The notes: a model not told the origin generated them from the letters alone. DNA of 8,716 nt from an uncultured Desulfohalobiaceae bacterium (GCA_913055195.1 CAJXJU010000036.1:1-8716); one strand, 5' to 3'; counted from the first letter of the stretch, positions 1 through 7,470 are shown. A program made the numbers and translations.

Positions 1-1557
1 TCTGGCCCTGGATAGGGAATCAGGGATAAAAACAGCCTCAAAATCAGGATCAGGATTTTGCAGAGGATCATCCCTGTCTTTAATATTTAAAAATGAGGCC
101 ACTACTTTACCCCATTTTGTGGGCTGATCCGGTGGATAGCTCTTAAGGCCGGTAATTTTGCCACCCAATTTGGTGGCTTCTTCCCAGAAGATTCTGGACA
201 TCTTTCGGCCAAAGTCTTCTTCTGGATAAAGAATAGCCAGATTTGTAAAGTTCAAATCCTGAATGACTGTTTTGATTAAGGCTCGAACTTGATCTCTGGA
301 GCCCGGGAAAAATCGCCAACCAGCCTGGCCCTCCTGGTCTATAGCAGGCAGAAAGGTGAAAAAAAACTTGCGCTCGCTATTATCGCTTCTGCTACTATTG
401 CTGTTGTTGCCGCTGCCGCTGTTTTCACCAGGTGACGCTGTCGCTGCTGTTGCTGTCAATTTTTCCCAGTTTTTTTTCAGAATCGGGCCTCCAAAGATTA
501 CAGCCTCCTTTTCGTTGGCCACCAGATTTTTCCAGTCAGGCGAGTCTGTATTTATGGTCTTGATTTTAATTTGTATGCCATTTTGCAACAAATTCCATTG
601 AGCCAGACCTGCTCCGCGCAAAATTTTCCACCCTATAGCGCCATAAGGGCCACTTAAAGGCAAAACCAGTCCTATGGTTTGAGCAGGTTTACCCAACTTT
701 TTTACCCAGAAATCAAATTCAGCCTGGAAGGGTTTTAGATCTGTAAATTTTCCGTTTTGAAGAAGAGAATTTAAATTGGCCCAGATACACGGCCAGCAGG
801 AGTTAGCGTCAGCGTCCGCTTTAAGTTTCTGGATAGAATAGACCCAGAAGACAATATTCTGGGGGAAATCCCATTTTTTTGCCTGGTCCAGATTTGATTT
901 AATCTCCTCAAGCTCTGCCAGGGAGAGTTGTTTTAAAAGCTCAAGCAGACCAATTTCTAATTTTGCTTTTAATTCATTGTCTCTTGCCTGTTCATGCAAC
1001 TCTTTATAGATTTGCAGTCCCTGACTATATTTTTTTTGGGCAAAATAATGTCTGGCTAAGACAGAACCAGCCTCAATCTTTAACAAGAGGGGATATTTAT
1101 TTTTGACTACCAGCCGGCAGAGGTATTCTTCATAGGCAGCGTCAGATTGGGTTCGTTTCAGGGCCTGGATGTAAAGTTTTTGCCATGACCATGTGTTTTT
1201 TACCTGAGGCGAGAGGCTGGCCCAGCGTTTAAGCGCTGTTAGCGCCCTGGCATAGTCTTTGTTGTGCAGGCTGTTTATGGCAAGCCTTTTCCATGTTTGC
1301 TCATCTTTTTGAATCAAAGTTGCGTTTTTGGATGGTGGAGGAGTGATGATTTGTTTAGGAGCGCAGGCTGCTAGAGAGAGAAGTAATAAGATAAGGATGA
1401 AGGATGAAGGATGAAGGATGAAATGGAAAGGATGAAGGATGAAGGATGAGGGATGAAATGGAAAGGATGAAGGATGAGGGATGAAGGATGAAATGGAAGA
1501 AAGGGTGGGGGTTGCAGGTTGAGAATTTGTCATTGCCTTTTTATCTGCAATAGTCAT
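1..1557 (-). CDS. Partial lipoprotein, LppC/LpoA-like penicillin-binding protein activator or branched-chain amino acid-type periplasmic binding protein; C-terminus beyond the window
   Basis: The frame is open for 519 codons from the ATG at 1557 to base 1. A lipobox LSLAAC puts the lipidated cysteine at residue 65, after the hydrophobic stretch ILILLLLSLAA, so the mature protein should be a membrane-anchored lipoprotein. Residues about 80-290 are helical and TPR-like. From about 295 a type I periplasmic-binding fold begins (IGLVLPLSGPYGAIG), with LAILYPEEDFGRKM and FEAVFIPDS further on. This two-part layout matches the LppC/LpoA family, known as activators of peptidoglycan synthases; that role is inferred. 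A CWPC motif lies near residues 254-257. The start is chosen for its AAGGAGG at 1569-1575; ATG at 1533 (residue 9) is an alternative. Odd points are a 64-residue leader built from 7-bp repeats and a Ser/Asn-rich insertion at 368-397. The gene lies downstream of the dnaK terminator, so it may have its own promoter, but I see no clear one. Confidence 0.8.
   Translation of the reverse strand, partial: MTIADKKAMTNSQPATPTLSSISSFIPHPSSFPFHPSSFILHPFHFILHPSSFILILLLLSLAACAPKQIITPPPSKNATLIQKDEQTWKRLAINSLHNKDYARALTALKRWASLSPQVKNTWSWQKLYIQALKRTQSDAAYEEYLCRLVVKNKYPLLLKIEAGSVLARHYFAQKKYSQGLQIYKELHEQARDNELKAKLEIGLLELLKQLSLAELEEIKSNLDQAKKWDFPQNIVFWVYSIQKLKADADANSCWPCIWANLNSLLQNGKFTDLKPFQAEFDFWVKKLGKPAQTIGLVLPLSGPYGAIGWKILRGAGLAQWNLLQNGIQIKIKTINTDSPDWKNLVANEKEAVIFGGPILKKNWEKLTATAATASPGENSGSGNNSNSSRSDNSERKFFFTFLPAIDQEGQAGWRFFPGSRDQVRALIKTVIQDLNFTNLAILYPEEDFGRKMSRIFWEEATKLGGKITGLKSYPPDQPTKWGKVVASFLNIKDRDDPLQNPDPDFEAVFIPDSLSRAR
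1395..1499. repeat. 7-bp tandem repeat array, 15 units in perfect register
   Basis: Fifteen consecutive heptamers fill 105 bp without an indel. In plus-strand order they are GGATGAA x4, ATGGAAA, GGATGAA x2, GGATGAG, GGATGAA, ATGGAAA, GGATGAA, GGATGAG, GGATGAA x2, ATGGAAG. The variant ATGGAA(A/G) unit recurs at units 5, 10 and 15, giving a higher-order period of five units (35 bp). On the minus strand the array is inside the lipoprotein gene and encodes a cycling FILHPSS-type heptapeptide just before the signal-peptide core. Every frame of a TTCATCC repeat is open and gives the same heptapeptide, so unit number sets only the downstream frame. Confidence 0.95.
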
Positions 1558-1568
1558 ACCTTCTTTTT

Positions 1569-1575
1569 CCTCCTT
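1569..1575 (-). promoter_or_regulatory. Shine-Dalgarno AAGGAGG of the lipoprotein gene
   Basis: Minus-strand AAGGAGG lies 11 nt upstream of the ATG at 1557. This supports starting the gene upstream of the repeat array. There is no ATG, GTG or TTG inside the array or between it and the lipobox, so translation of the lipoprotein must pass through the repeats. Confidence 0.6.
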
Positions 1576-1700
1576 ACATCCTTGTTCTTTCATGCTTCAT
1601 TTTTTCATCCTTGTTTCTTGTTCCTTCGTTCTTCCATCCTGTTCCTTCTCACTTCCGTGTTCATCTGTTTTATCTCATCCTTCATCCTTCCTACTTGTTT

Positions 1701-1730
1701 AAAAAAAAGTGCCCGGAACAATGTCCGGGC
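1701..1730 (-). terminator. Intrinsic terminator of the hrcA-grpE-dnaK operon
   Basis: On the minus strand a 7-bp GC-rich stem (GCCCGGA/TCCGGGC, arms 1724-1730 and 1711-1717) encloses a 6-nt loop. After two bases it is followed by eight T residues (A-run at 1701-1708 on the plus strand). It starts 40 bp after the dnaK stop codon. Stem, short loop and U-tract are all in the right order for Rho-independent termination. Confidence 0.9.
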
Positions 1731-1769
1731 TGTTGTTATAGGAGGGGGGGTATAAACTGTCAAGGACAG

Positions 1770-3686
1770 TTATTTAACTTCAGTATAGTCTGCATCAACT
1801 ACATCATCATCTCCGGATTGAGAGCCAGTCTGTGTTCCGGCCTGAGTAGCGTCACCAGGTCCAGCCTGTTGCTGTGCTCCTTCTGTTTTCTGGGCATAGA
1901 GTTTTTCTGCCAGTTTATGCGAAGCCTGGGCCAGTTCATCACTTGCCCGGCGAATGGCCTCTTCGTCATCTCCTTCCATGACTTTTTTCAGATTTTCAAT
2001 CTTGTTTTCAATTTCAGCCTTTAACGCGCTGTCAATGTTGTCTCCCAGGTCACGGAGGGATTTTTCTGTCGTATAAATCAATGTGTCAGCGTGGTTTCTG
2101 GCTTCAATAACTTTTTGTTTTTTCTTGTCTTCTTCTGCATGGGCCTCGGCTTCTTTGATGAGCTTCTGGATTTCCTCTTCAGATAAACCGCTGGAAGCTG
2201 TAATACGGATGGACTGTTCTTTTCCGGTGCCTAAGTCTTTAGCCGAGACATTGACAATACCATTGGCATCAATGTCAAAAGTGACCTCAATTTGAGGCAC
2301 TCCTCTTGGCGCCGGTGGAATACCAGTAAGCTCAAACCTGCCCAGAGTCATATTGTCCGCGGCCATTGGTCTTTCACCCTGCAGCACATGGATGGACACA
2401 GAGGGCTGATTGTCTGTGGCAGTGGTGAATATCTGGCTCTTTTTTGTTGGTATGGTAGTGTTACGCTCAATGAGCTTGGTAAACACTCCTCCCATAGTTT
2501 CAATGCCCAGAGAGAGCGGAGTAACGTCGAGCAGAAGCACGTCTTTGACGTCTCCGGAAAGGATACCGCCCTGAATGGCAGCGCCCATAGCCACAACTTC
2601 ATCCGGGTTTACGCTCTTGTTAGGTTCTTTGCCAAAGAACTCAGCTACTTTTTTCTGAACCAGAGGCATGCGGGTCATGCCGCCAACCAGAATGACTTCA
2701 TCAATATCAGAGGGTTTAAGGCCGGCATCTTCCAAAGCCTTTCTGCAGGGTTCAACTGTCCTTTCTACCAGATCTTCCACCAATTTTTCCAGTTTGCCCC
2801 GTGTAAGTTTCATGGTCAAATGCTTGGGACCGGTCTGGTCAGCAGTGATAAAGGGCAGGTTAATCTCAGTTTCCATGGTGGAAGAAAGCTCTTTTTTGGC
2901 CTTTTCAGCCGCTTCTTTGAGCCGTTGCAGGGCCATGCGGTCATGACTTAAGTCAATGCCGTTTTCCTTTTTGAATTCTTCTACAAGGTAATTAATGATT
3001 CTCTGGTCAAAGTCCTCACCACCTAAAAAGGTGTCTCCATTAGTAGCGCGAACTTCAACCACGTTATCACCAACTTCCAGAATGGAGATATCAAAAGTAC
3101 CGCCACCTAAGTCGAAAACAGCAATCTTCTCGTTGGTTTTTTTGTCGGAACCATAGGCCAGTGAAGCAGCAGTAGGTTCGTTGATAATCCTTTTTACATC
3201 CAGTCCGGCGATGCGGCCCGCATCTTTGGTTGCCTGACGCTGGCTGTCATTAAAGTAAGCCGGAACAGTGATAACTGCTTCTGTGACCTTTTCTCCCAGA
3301 TAGGCCTCTGCATCACTCTTGAGTTTCTGCAAGATCATGGCAGAAATCTCTGGCGGACTGTATTTTTTGTCGCCTATCTGAACATAAGCGTCGCCATTGC
3401 TGCCAGGAACGATTTTATATGGGCATCTTTGTTTCCATTTTTCTATGGCTGGATCGTCAAATTTGCGGCCCATGAGCCTTTTAACGGCAAATATGGTCTT
3501 TTCTGGATTGGTCACAGCCTGTCTTTTGGCAATTTCGCCAACCAGCCTTTCTTTTTCGGTAAAGGCCACAACAGACGGCGTTGTGCGTCCACCTTCCGGA
3601 TTGGTAATGCACTTGGCGTCCTTACCTTCCATTACATAGACGCAGCTATTGGTAGTTCCAAGGTCTATTCCGATTATTTTTCCCAT
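1770..3686 (-). CDS. dnaK: Chaperone protein DnaK (Hsp70)
   Basis: Cytosolic ATP-dependent Hsp70 chaperone of 638 residues, full length for the family. It binds exposed hydrophobic segments of client proteins and works with GrpE as nucleotide-exchange factor and with DnaJ. Visible motifs are the phosphate-1 loop [10 protein letters not shown] (6-15), Lys69 in AVKRLMGR (E. coli Lys70), phosphate-2 FDLGGGTFD (191-199) and the interdomain linker [14 protein letters not shown] (383-396). The beta-sandwich substrate-binding domain follows to about 500, then a helical lid. A Gln/Gly/Thr-rich tail ends in [13 protein letters not shown], close to the conserved EEVD-like bacterial end. The start has a GGGAGG 9 nt upstream. 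It is the last gene of the heat-shock operon, followed by a terminator; no dnaJ follows it here. Nothing suggests damage. Confidence 0.99.
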   Translation of the reverse strand: MGKIIGIDLGTTNSCVYVMEGKDAKCITNPEGGRTTPSVVAFTEKERLVGEIAKRQAVTNPEKTIFAVKRLMGRKFDDPAIEKWKQRCPYKIVPGSNGDAYVQIGDKKYSPPEISAMILQKLKSDAEAYLGEKVTEAVITVPAYFNDSQRQATKDAGRIAGLDVKRIINEPTAASLAYGSDKKTNEKIAVFDLGGGTFDISILEVGDNVVEVRATNGDTFLGGEDFDQRIINYLVEEFKKENGIDLSHDRMALQRLKEAAEKAKKELSSTMETEINLPFITADQTGPKHLTMKLTRGKLEKLVEDLVERTVEPCRKALEDAGLKPSDIDEVILVGGMTRMPLVQKKVAEFFGKEPNKSVNPDEVVAMGAAIQGGILSGDVKDVLLLDVTPLSLGIETMGGVFTKLIERNTTIPTKKSQIFTTATDNQPSVSIHVLQGERPMAADNMTLGRFELTGIPPAPRGVPQIEVTFDIDANGIVNVSAKDLGTGKEQSIRITASSGLSEEEIQKLIKEAEAHAEEDKKKQKVIEARNHADTLIYTTEKSLRDLGDNIDSALKAEIENKIENLKKVMEGDDEEAIRRASDELAQASHKLAEKLYAQKTEGAQQQAGPGDATQAGTQTGSQSGDDDVVDADYTEVK

Positions 3687-3795
3687 AATATTAAGCCTCC
3701 CTTAAATAAATTTCGAAATTTCAGAATTCGAAACAAATTTGTTAATTTTGAAAATTATTCATAAGTTCGTTAACGCAGATGTAAAGGGTTATTGG
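3687..3795. promoter_or_regulatory. AT-rich palindrome cluster between grpE and dnaK
   Basis: This 109-bp gap is much more AT-rich than its flanks. It holds two perfect palindromes: AAATTTCGAAATTT at 3708-3721 and AACAAATTTGTT at 3732-3743. TTCGAA occurs at 3712-3717 and again at 3727-3732, 15 bp apart, and a related TTTGAA follows at 3747. These could be protein-binding sites or RNA structures that separate dnaK expression from grpE. No convincing -35/-10 pair or CIRCE was found here. The function is unknown. Confidence 0.4.
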
Positions 3796-4395
3796 TTAAT
3801 TTTTTTCACCTTTTTTACTCACTAAAACCCTGGCTGGTCTAAGCAGGCGATCATGGAGTTTGTAGCCTCTTTGCAGCAGTTTGCACACCATGCCCTCTTC
3901 CATGTCTTCCCGCTCTTCCTGGGCCATGGCTTCGTGAATATTGGGGTCAAACTTTTCGCCCTCTTCTCCAACAGGCGTAAGGCCATGTTTTTTTAATGTT
4001 TCCCTGAGCATTTTAAGGGTCATTTCCACTCCCTGGAGCAGGTCTTTGCAGGCATCTGTTTTCTGACCATGACTAATGGCCAGCTCCAGGTTGTCCATAA
4101 TGGGCAGAATATCTTCAAGAATACTGGATGCAGCAAATTTACAGAATTCTTCTTTTTCTCTGGTAAGTCTTTTCTTGAGATTTTCTGAGTCTGCCAGAAT
4201 GCGCAAAACCTCGTTCTGTTTGTTTTTGAGTTGCTCGCATTCCCGGCAAAATTTTTCTTCACATATTTTTTTCAACTCTTCGTCTGTCATTGTCGCTTCT
4301 TTTGTTGAATTGTGCCGGGTATTTTCATTACTCTTTGTTTGTTTTTGCTCGTTTTCAGGTTGCAGGGTTTCTGGTTGTTGTTTTTCTTTATCCAT
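3796..4395 (-). CDS. grpE: GrpE, nucleotide exchange factor for DnaK
   Basis: A 199-residue GrpE that releases ADP from DnaK and resets the chaperone cycle in the cytosol. The first 36 residues are polar and likely disordered (rich in Gln, Glu, Asn and Lys). A long coiled-coil helix follows at about 37-95, then ILPIMDNLELAI (96-107), the family signature FDPNIHEAM (149-157) and QRGYKLHDRLLRPARVLV (175-192) of the beta-wing domain that contacts DnaK. The ATG at 4395 has GGAGGA 6 nt upstream. A second Met at 36 could be an internal start, but the ribosome site favours the first. It lies 64 bp after hrcA, with a hairpin in that gap, and 109 bp before dnaK. Confidence 0.98.
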   Translation of the reverse strand: MDKEKQQPETLQPENEQKQTKSNENTRHNSTKEATMTDEELKKICEEKFCRECEQLKNKQNEVLRILADSENLKKRLTREKEEFCKFAASSILEDILPIMDNLELAISHGQKTDACKDLLQGVEMTLKMLRETLKKHGLTPVGEEGEKFDPNIHEAMAQEEREDMEEGMVCKLLQRGYKLHDRLLRPARVLVSKKGEKN

Positions 4396-4421
4396 AGCCT
4401 GTCCTCCAGAGATTATATTTT

Positions 4422-4449
4422 CTCAACTTTCGGAACTCAGAAAGTTGAG
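4422..4449 (-). other. 10-bp perfect hairpin between hrcA and grpE
   Basis: CTCAACTTTC (4422-4431) and GAAAGTTGAG (4440-4449) are exact inverted copies separated by 8 nt. In the minus-strand mRNA this folds just after the hrcA stop codon (4460) and 26 nt before grpE. No U-run follows, so it is not a normal terminator. Known operons use such intercistronic hairpins as processing or stability elements that lower the amount of repressor message relative to chaperone message; applying that here is inference. Confidence 0.6.
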
Positions 4450-4459
4450 TTATACATTT

Positions 4460-5488
4460 TTAGAAATGTTTACGGAATATTTCACTAAGTATTTTTGCCA
4501 TTAAGTCAACCGTTGGAATGATTTTTGAGTAGTTCATGCGCAGGGGGCCAATAACGCTCACCACTCCCAGGGTGCCGTCTTTAATGCTGTAAGGCGATGA
4601 GATAACGCTATACTCTTGCAGTTCCTCCAGGTCTTGTTCTTCTCCCAGGATGATATTTAATCCTCTGGATTCGATGGTTTTGTCCAATAACTGTAAAAGT
4701 TTGGATTTCTCCTCCAGGATTCTGAAAAGATCACGCATGGTAGCTAAGTCTGGCACTTCTTCAGCTTCCAGGAGGTTAAGTCTTCCCTCAACAAAAATCT
4801 GGCGGTTGTTTGTTTCAAAGGTGTCCTGGGCCAGTTTGAGTGCCTTTTGATAGAGGTGCTCAAATTCCTGCCTGGCCTTTTCCATTTGTTTTAAAACTTC
4901 CTCACGCACCTGGTACAATGTTCTGCCCTGAAAGGTATCATTTAAAAAATTGCTATATTTAATCAGATCGTCAGAAGCGATGTCTTTATCTACCTGAATA
5001 ACCTTGTTTTGAATAAGGCCGCCATCCAGAACAAGTATGGACATAACAAGACCAGGTCTTAAGAGGACAAAGTCAATTTGTTGCCAGCGAACAAGGCTTT
5101 TTCTTGGAGTTAGAACCATACTTACCTGGTTGGACAGAGAGGATAAAATTTTTGAGGCCCGACTTAAGGTCCGGGGCAGGTCCGGGCCTACCTGTTCCAA
5201 TGCCGTGCTGATTCTTTGCTCTTCATCCGGCGGAAGGGGGGTAATGGTCAGGATGGAGTCCAGATAGCAACGAAAAGCTCTGGTTGTGGGAACACGGCCT
5301 GCAGAAGTGTGTGGCTGGGAAAGATAACCCCTTTCGCTTAAATCAGCCATAATGTTACGAATTGAGGCCGGACTAAGACCCAGGCTTGATTTTTTGGCCA
5401 CAGTTCTGGAACCGACCGGTTGACCTGTGAGGATATAATTTTGAATTATAGTGGATAAAACATCTATTTCTCTTTGATTTAATTGCAT
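4460..5488 (-). CDS. hrcA: Heat-inducible transcription repressor HrcA
   Basis: Repressor of class I heat-shock genes. It binds CIRCE operators as a dimer and depends on GroEL for folding, which links repression to chaperone load (family knowledge). The protein has 342 residues, normal for HrcA. The N-terminal winged-helix domain carries the signature pieces GQPVGSRTVA (22-31), LSPASIRNIMADL (38-50) and GYLSQPHTSAGRVPT (54-68). The GAF-like dimer domain follows, ending with YSVISSPY and GTLGVVSVIGPLRMNYSKIIP. The start at 5488 has a GGGG-containing ribosome site about 7 nt upstream. A CIRCE-like element lies 12 bp upstream of the start, implying autoregulation. It is the first gene of hrcA-grpE-dnaK, and the rfbD gene ends 63 bp before it on the same strand. 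Confidence 0.98.
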   Translation of the reverse strand: MQLNQREIDVLSTIIQNYILTGQPVGSRTVAKKSSLGLSPASIRNIMADLSERGYLSQPHTSAGRVPTTRAFRCYLDSILTITPLPPDEEQRISTALEQVGPDLPRTLSRASKILSSLSNQVSMVLTPRKSLVRWQQIDFVLLRPGLVMSILVLDGGLIQNKVIQVDKDIASDDLIKYSNFLNDTFQGRTLYQVREEVLKQMEKARQEFEHLYQKALKLAQDTFETNNRQIFVEGRLNLLEAEEVPDLATMRDLFRILEEKSKLLQLLDKTIESRGLNIILGEEQDLEELQEYSVISSPYSIKDGTLGVVSVIGPLRMNYSKIIPTVDLMAKILSEIFRKHF

Positions 5489-5499
5489 AAGTTACCCCT

Positions 5500-5525
5500 T
5501 TAGCATTTCGGGATTAAAGTGCTAA
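5500..5525. promoter_or_regulatory. CIRCE-like HrcA operator with 8-bp spacer
   Basis: The arms are TTAGCATTT (5500-5508) and AAGTGCTAA (5517-5525). The right arm reads TTAGCACTT on the other strand, so the arms match at 8 of 9 positions. The CIRCE consensus is TTAGCACTC-N9-GAGTGCTAA. Here the conserved TTAGCA/TGCTAA cores are intact, but the inner arm bases differ and the element is 26 bp, one base shorter than usual. Its place directly before hrcA, downstream of a -35 box, fits a HrcA operator. Confidence 0.8.
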
Positions 5526-5526
5526 A

Positions 5527-5555
5527 GAGGTAATAAGGCAAAATAAACCTGTCAA
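5527..5555 (-). promoter_or_regulatory. Probable hrcA operon promoter (-35 clear, -10 weak)
   Basis: Minus-strand TTGACA at 5550-5555 is a perfect sigma-70 -35 box and overlaps the rfbD stop codon. At 16-18 bp spacing the -10 candidates are poor (TTACCT or TACCTC at about 5527-5533); TATTAC is better but only 14 bp away. The CIRCE-like site follows at once, as expected for a repressible heat-shock promoter. Transcription of hrcA might also come from upstream rfb readthrough. Confidence 0.45.
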
Positions 5556-6415
5556 CCTTGTTTACGAAAAATATAGTCGCGCAGGGCCTGTATCCAGGGC
5601 CGTGGCTTAATTCCTGTAAGGTCTATAAATTCAGAGCAGTCCAGGACTGAGTAGGGGGGACGGACTGCTTTTTGCGGGTATTCTGAAGAAGTAATGGGAT
5701 TGACCCGGCAGTGAAGCCCCGCGCATTTGACTGCTTCTGAGGCTAACTCACACCAGGAGGCCTGTCCACTGTTGCTCAAATGATACAGGCCATGAGCAGC
5801 TTTTTTGATTAATTCCAGTGTATAATTGGCCAGATCTATAGTATAAGTGGGAGAACCTACCTGGTCATGAACTACATTTAAGGTTTCCTTATTCTGGGCC
5901 AATTCTAAAATCCTGGCCACAAAATTGGTTTTGTTTGGTCCAAAAAGCCATGCTGTACGGATAATGAGTAGTTTGTTCCATGTCTTATCCAGAAGGGAAT
6001 TTTCACCTTCCAGCTTGCTCTTGCCATAGACACTTAAAGGGTTTGTTTTGTCCTGTGGGGTGTATGGAGTATTTTTTTTGCCGTCAAAGACAAAATCAGT
6101 GCTGTAATGAACAAGATAGATATCCTTTTTTCTGGCAACATTACCCAACAGGGTAGGCAGTCTTCTATTAAGTTGAAAGGCCAGTTCTTTTTCTTCTTCA
6201 GCCTGGTCAACTCTGGTATAGGCTACTGTATTAAAGATATGCGTGATCTTTTTTTTCTCTACAAAAGAAGCAATCTCTTCTGAATTAAAAATATCTAATT
6301 CTTCCCTGCCAGGAGCAAAAACAGTCCAGTTTTCATTTGCCAAAACAGATACCAGGGCTTGACCAAGCAGACCGGTTTTCCCACCTAAAACAAGTCCACG
6401 TTCAGGATTATTCAT
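5552..6415 (-). CDS. rfbD: dTDP-4-dehydrorhamnose reductase
   Basis: Catalyses the last step of dTDP-L-rhamnose synthesis: NAD(P)H-dependent reduction of dTDP-4-dehydro-L-rhamnose, in the cytosol. The 287-residue protein is a short-chain dehydrogenase-type Rossmann fold. It shows the nucleotide-binding motif GGKTGLLG (11-18), an NTVAYTRVDQAE segment (62-73) typical of RfbD/RmlD, STDFVFDG (105-112) and the catalytic YGKSK pair Tyr130/Lys134. GSPTYTIDLA later in the chain is also family-typical. The start ATG overlaps the rfbB stop (ATGA, 4 bp), and AAGGA lies about 7 nt upstream inside rfbB, so the two genes are translationally coupled. The product feeds O-antigen or other rhamnose-containing glycans. 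The gene symbol rmlD is equivalent. Confidence 0.96.
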   Translation of the reverse strand: MNNPERGLVLGGKTGLLGQALVSVLANENWTVFAPGREELDIFNSEEIASFVEKKKITHIFNTVAYTRVDQAEEEKELAFQLNRRLPTLLGNVARKKDIYLVHYSTDFVFDGKKNTPYTPQDKTNPLSVYGKSKLEGENSLLDKTWNKLLIIRTAWLFGPNKTNFVARILELAQNKETLNVVHDQVGSPTYTIDLANYTLELIKKAAHGLYHLSNSGQASWCELASEAVKCAGLHCRVNPITSSEYPQKAVRPPYSVLDCSEFIDLTGIKPRPWIQALRDYIFRKQG

Positions 6416-7434
6416 ATTCTATCCTTATACCAATTACGCATAAAATTTTGATATTCTCCGGATTGGACATTGGCAATCCAATCCTGATGGTTAAGGTACC
6501 ATTCAAGAGTCAGTTCCAGGCCCTTTTTAAAATCAACTGAGGGCCTGAAACCCAATTCTTTAGCAGCCAGAGAAAAGTCCATTGCATAGCGGCGGTCATG
6601 GCCTGGCCTGTCCTGGACAAATTTAATCAAAGTATGAGGCTTGCCTAAAAAGTCCAGGATGGCTTTAACAACTTCAATATTCGGCTTTTCAGCATTGCCA
6701 CCAAAATTATAAACACGCCCGATCTTGCCTTTTTGCAGGGCCATGTCCACGCCTTTGCAATGATCTACAACGTAAATCCAGTCGCGGATATTTTGTCCGT
6801 CTCCATAGACCGGAACAGGTTCATCCTGTTTGGCTTTTAAAAAGGCCAGGGGAATTAACTTTTCAGGAAACTGAAACGGCCCGTAATTGTTGGAACAGCG
6901 GGTGATAATTACAGGGAAGCCATAGGTTTTAAAGTAGGCCCTGGCCAGGAGATCTGCTGCTGCCTTGGATGCAGAATAGGGGCTGTTAGGAGCAAGGGAG
7001 GACTTTTCGGAAAAGAGTCCATCAGGGCCAAGAGAGCCATAGACTTCATCCGTAGAAATCTGGATGAATTTTTTGATATTGGTTTTTCTGGCTGCTTCCA
7101 GTAAATTGTGGGTGCCATTTATATTGGTGGTAATAAAAGGAGCTGGGTCGTTGATAGACCTATCTACATGGGATTCAGCAGCAAAGTTGATTATGGAGTC
7201 TATTTGAAATTTTTTCAGAATCTGCGGCACAAGTTCGGGGTCAGCAATACAGCCGCGGACAAAAAAGTAGCGTTTATTGCCATATTTTTTTTCTATGGCT
7301 AGCAGGTTTTCAGGATTGCCTGCATAGGTAAGCTTGTCCAGGTTGACGACTCTGATATCTGAGTATTGGTCGAACAAATAGTAAATAAAATTTGAGCCGA
7401 TAAACCCACAGCCACCAGTGATCAGAACGTTCAT
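6412..7434 (-). CDS. rfbB: dTDP-glucose 4,6-dehydratase
   Basis: Second enzyme of dTDP-L-rhamnose synthesis. It converts dTDP-glucose to dTDP-4-dehydro-6-deoxyglucose using tightly bound NAD+. At 340 residues it has the normal length. Motifs seen are the Rossmann loop GGCGFIG (7-13), DKLTYAGNPENL (33-44), NFAAESHVDRSI (83-94), STDEVYG (127-133) with the catalytic Asp129/Glu130 pair, and the YSASK pair Tyr153/Lys157. NNYGPFQFPEKLIPL and VYGDGQNIRDWIYV are family signatures. AAAGGA is about 7 nt before the ATG. It is the first gene of rfbB-rfbD; rfbA and rfbC are absent from the window, and the next gene upstream is divergent and foreign-looking. The product could also feed other deoxysugars, but the rfbD partner points to rhamnose. 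Confidence 0.97.
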   Translation of the reverse strand: MNVLITGGCGFIGSNFIYYLFDQYSDIRVVNLDKLTYAGNPENLLAIEKKYGNKRYFFVRGCIADPELVPQILKKFQIDSIINFAAESHVDRSINDPAPFITTNINGTHNLLEAARKTNIKKFIQISTDEVYGSLGPDGLFSEKSSLAPNSPYSASKAAADLLARAYFKTYGFPVIITRCSNNYGPFQFPEKLIPLAFLKAKQDEPVPVYGDGQNIRDWIYVVDHCKGVDMALQKGKIGRVYNFGGNAEKPNIEVVKAILDFLGKPHTLIKFVQDRPGHDRRYAMDFSLAAKELGFRPSVDFKKGLELTLEWYLNHQDWIANVQSGEYQNFMRNWYKDRI

Positions 7435-7470
7435 AAGCAGTCCTTTATGAAGCTGGAAATTTTTTAAAGT

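Noticed and set aside
356..601. Plus-strand frame starting with a Leu-rich signal-like stretch
   Set aside because: It is the antisense shadow of the Ser/Asn-rich triplet region of the lipoprotein gene.
1395..1692. CRISPR array
   Set aside because: The repeats are 7 bp, directly adjacent and without unique spacers; no cas genes are present.
1519..2024. Plus-strand reading frames over the repeat leader and dnaK 3' end
   Set aside because: They are antisense to dnaK or made of low-complexity pyrimidine-rich leader, with no ribosome site and no recognisable protein.
4412..4417. Perfect TATAAT on the minus strand before grpE
   Set aside because: No -35 box at 16-18 bp, and the start site would fall only about 10 nt before the grpE ATG, inside the ribosome site.
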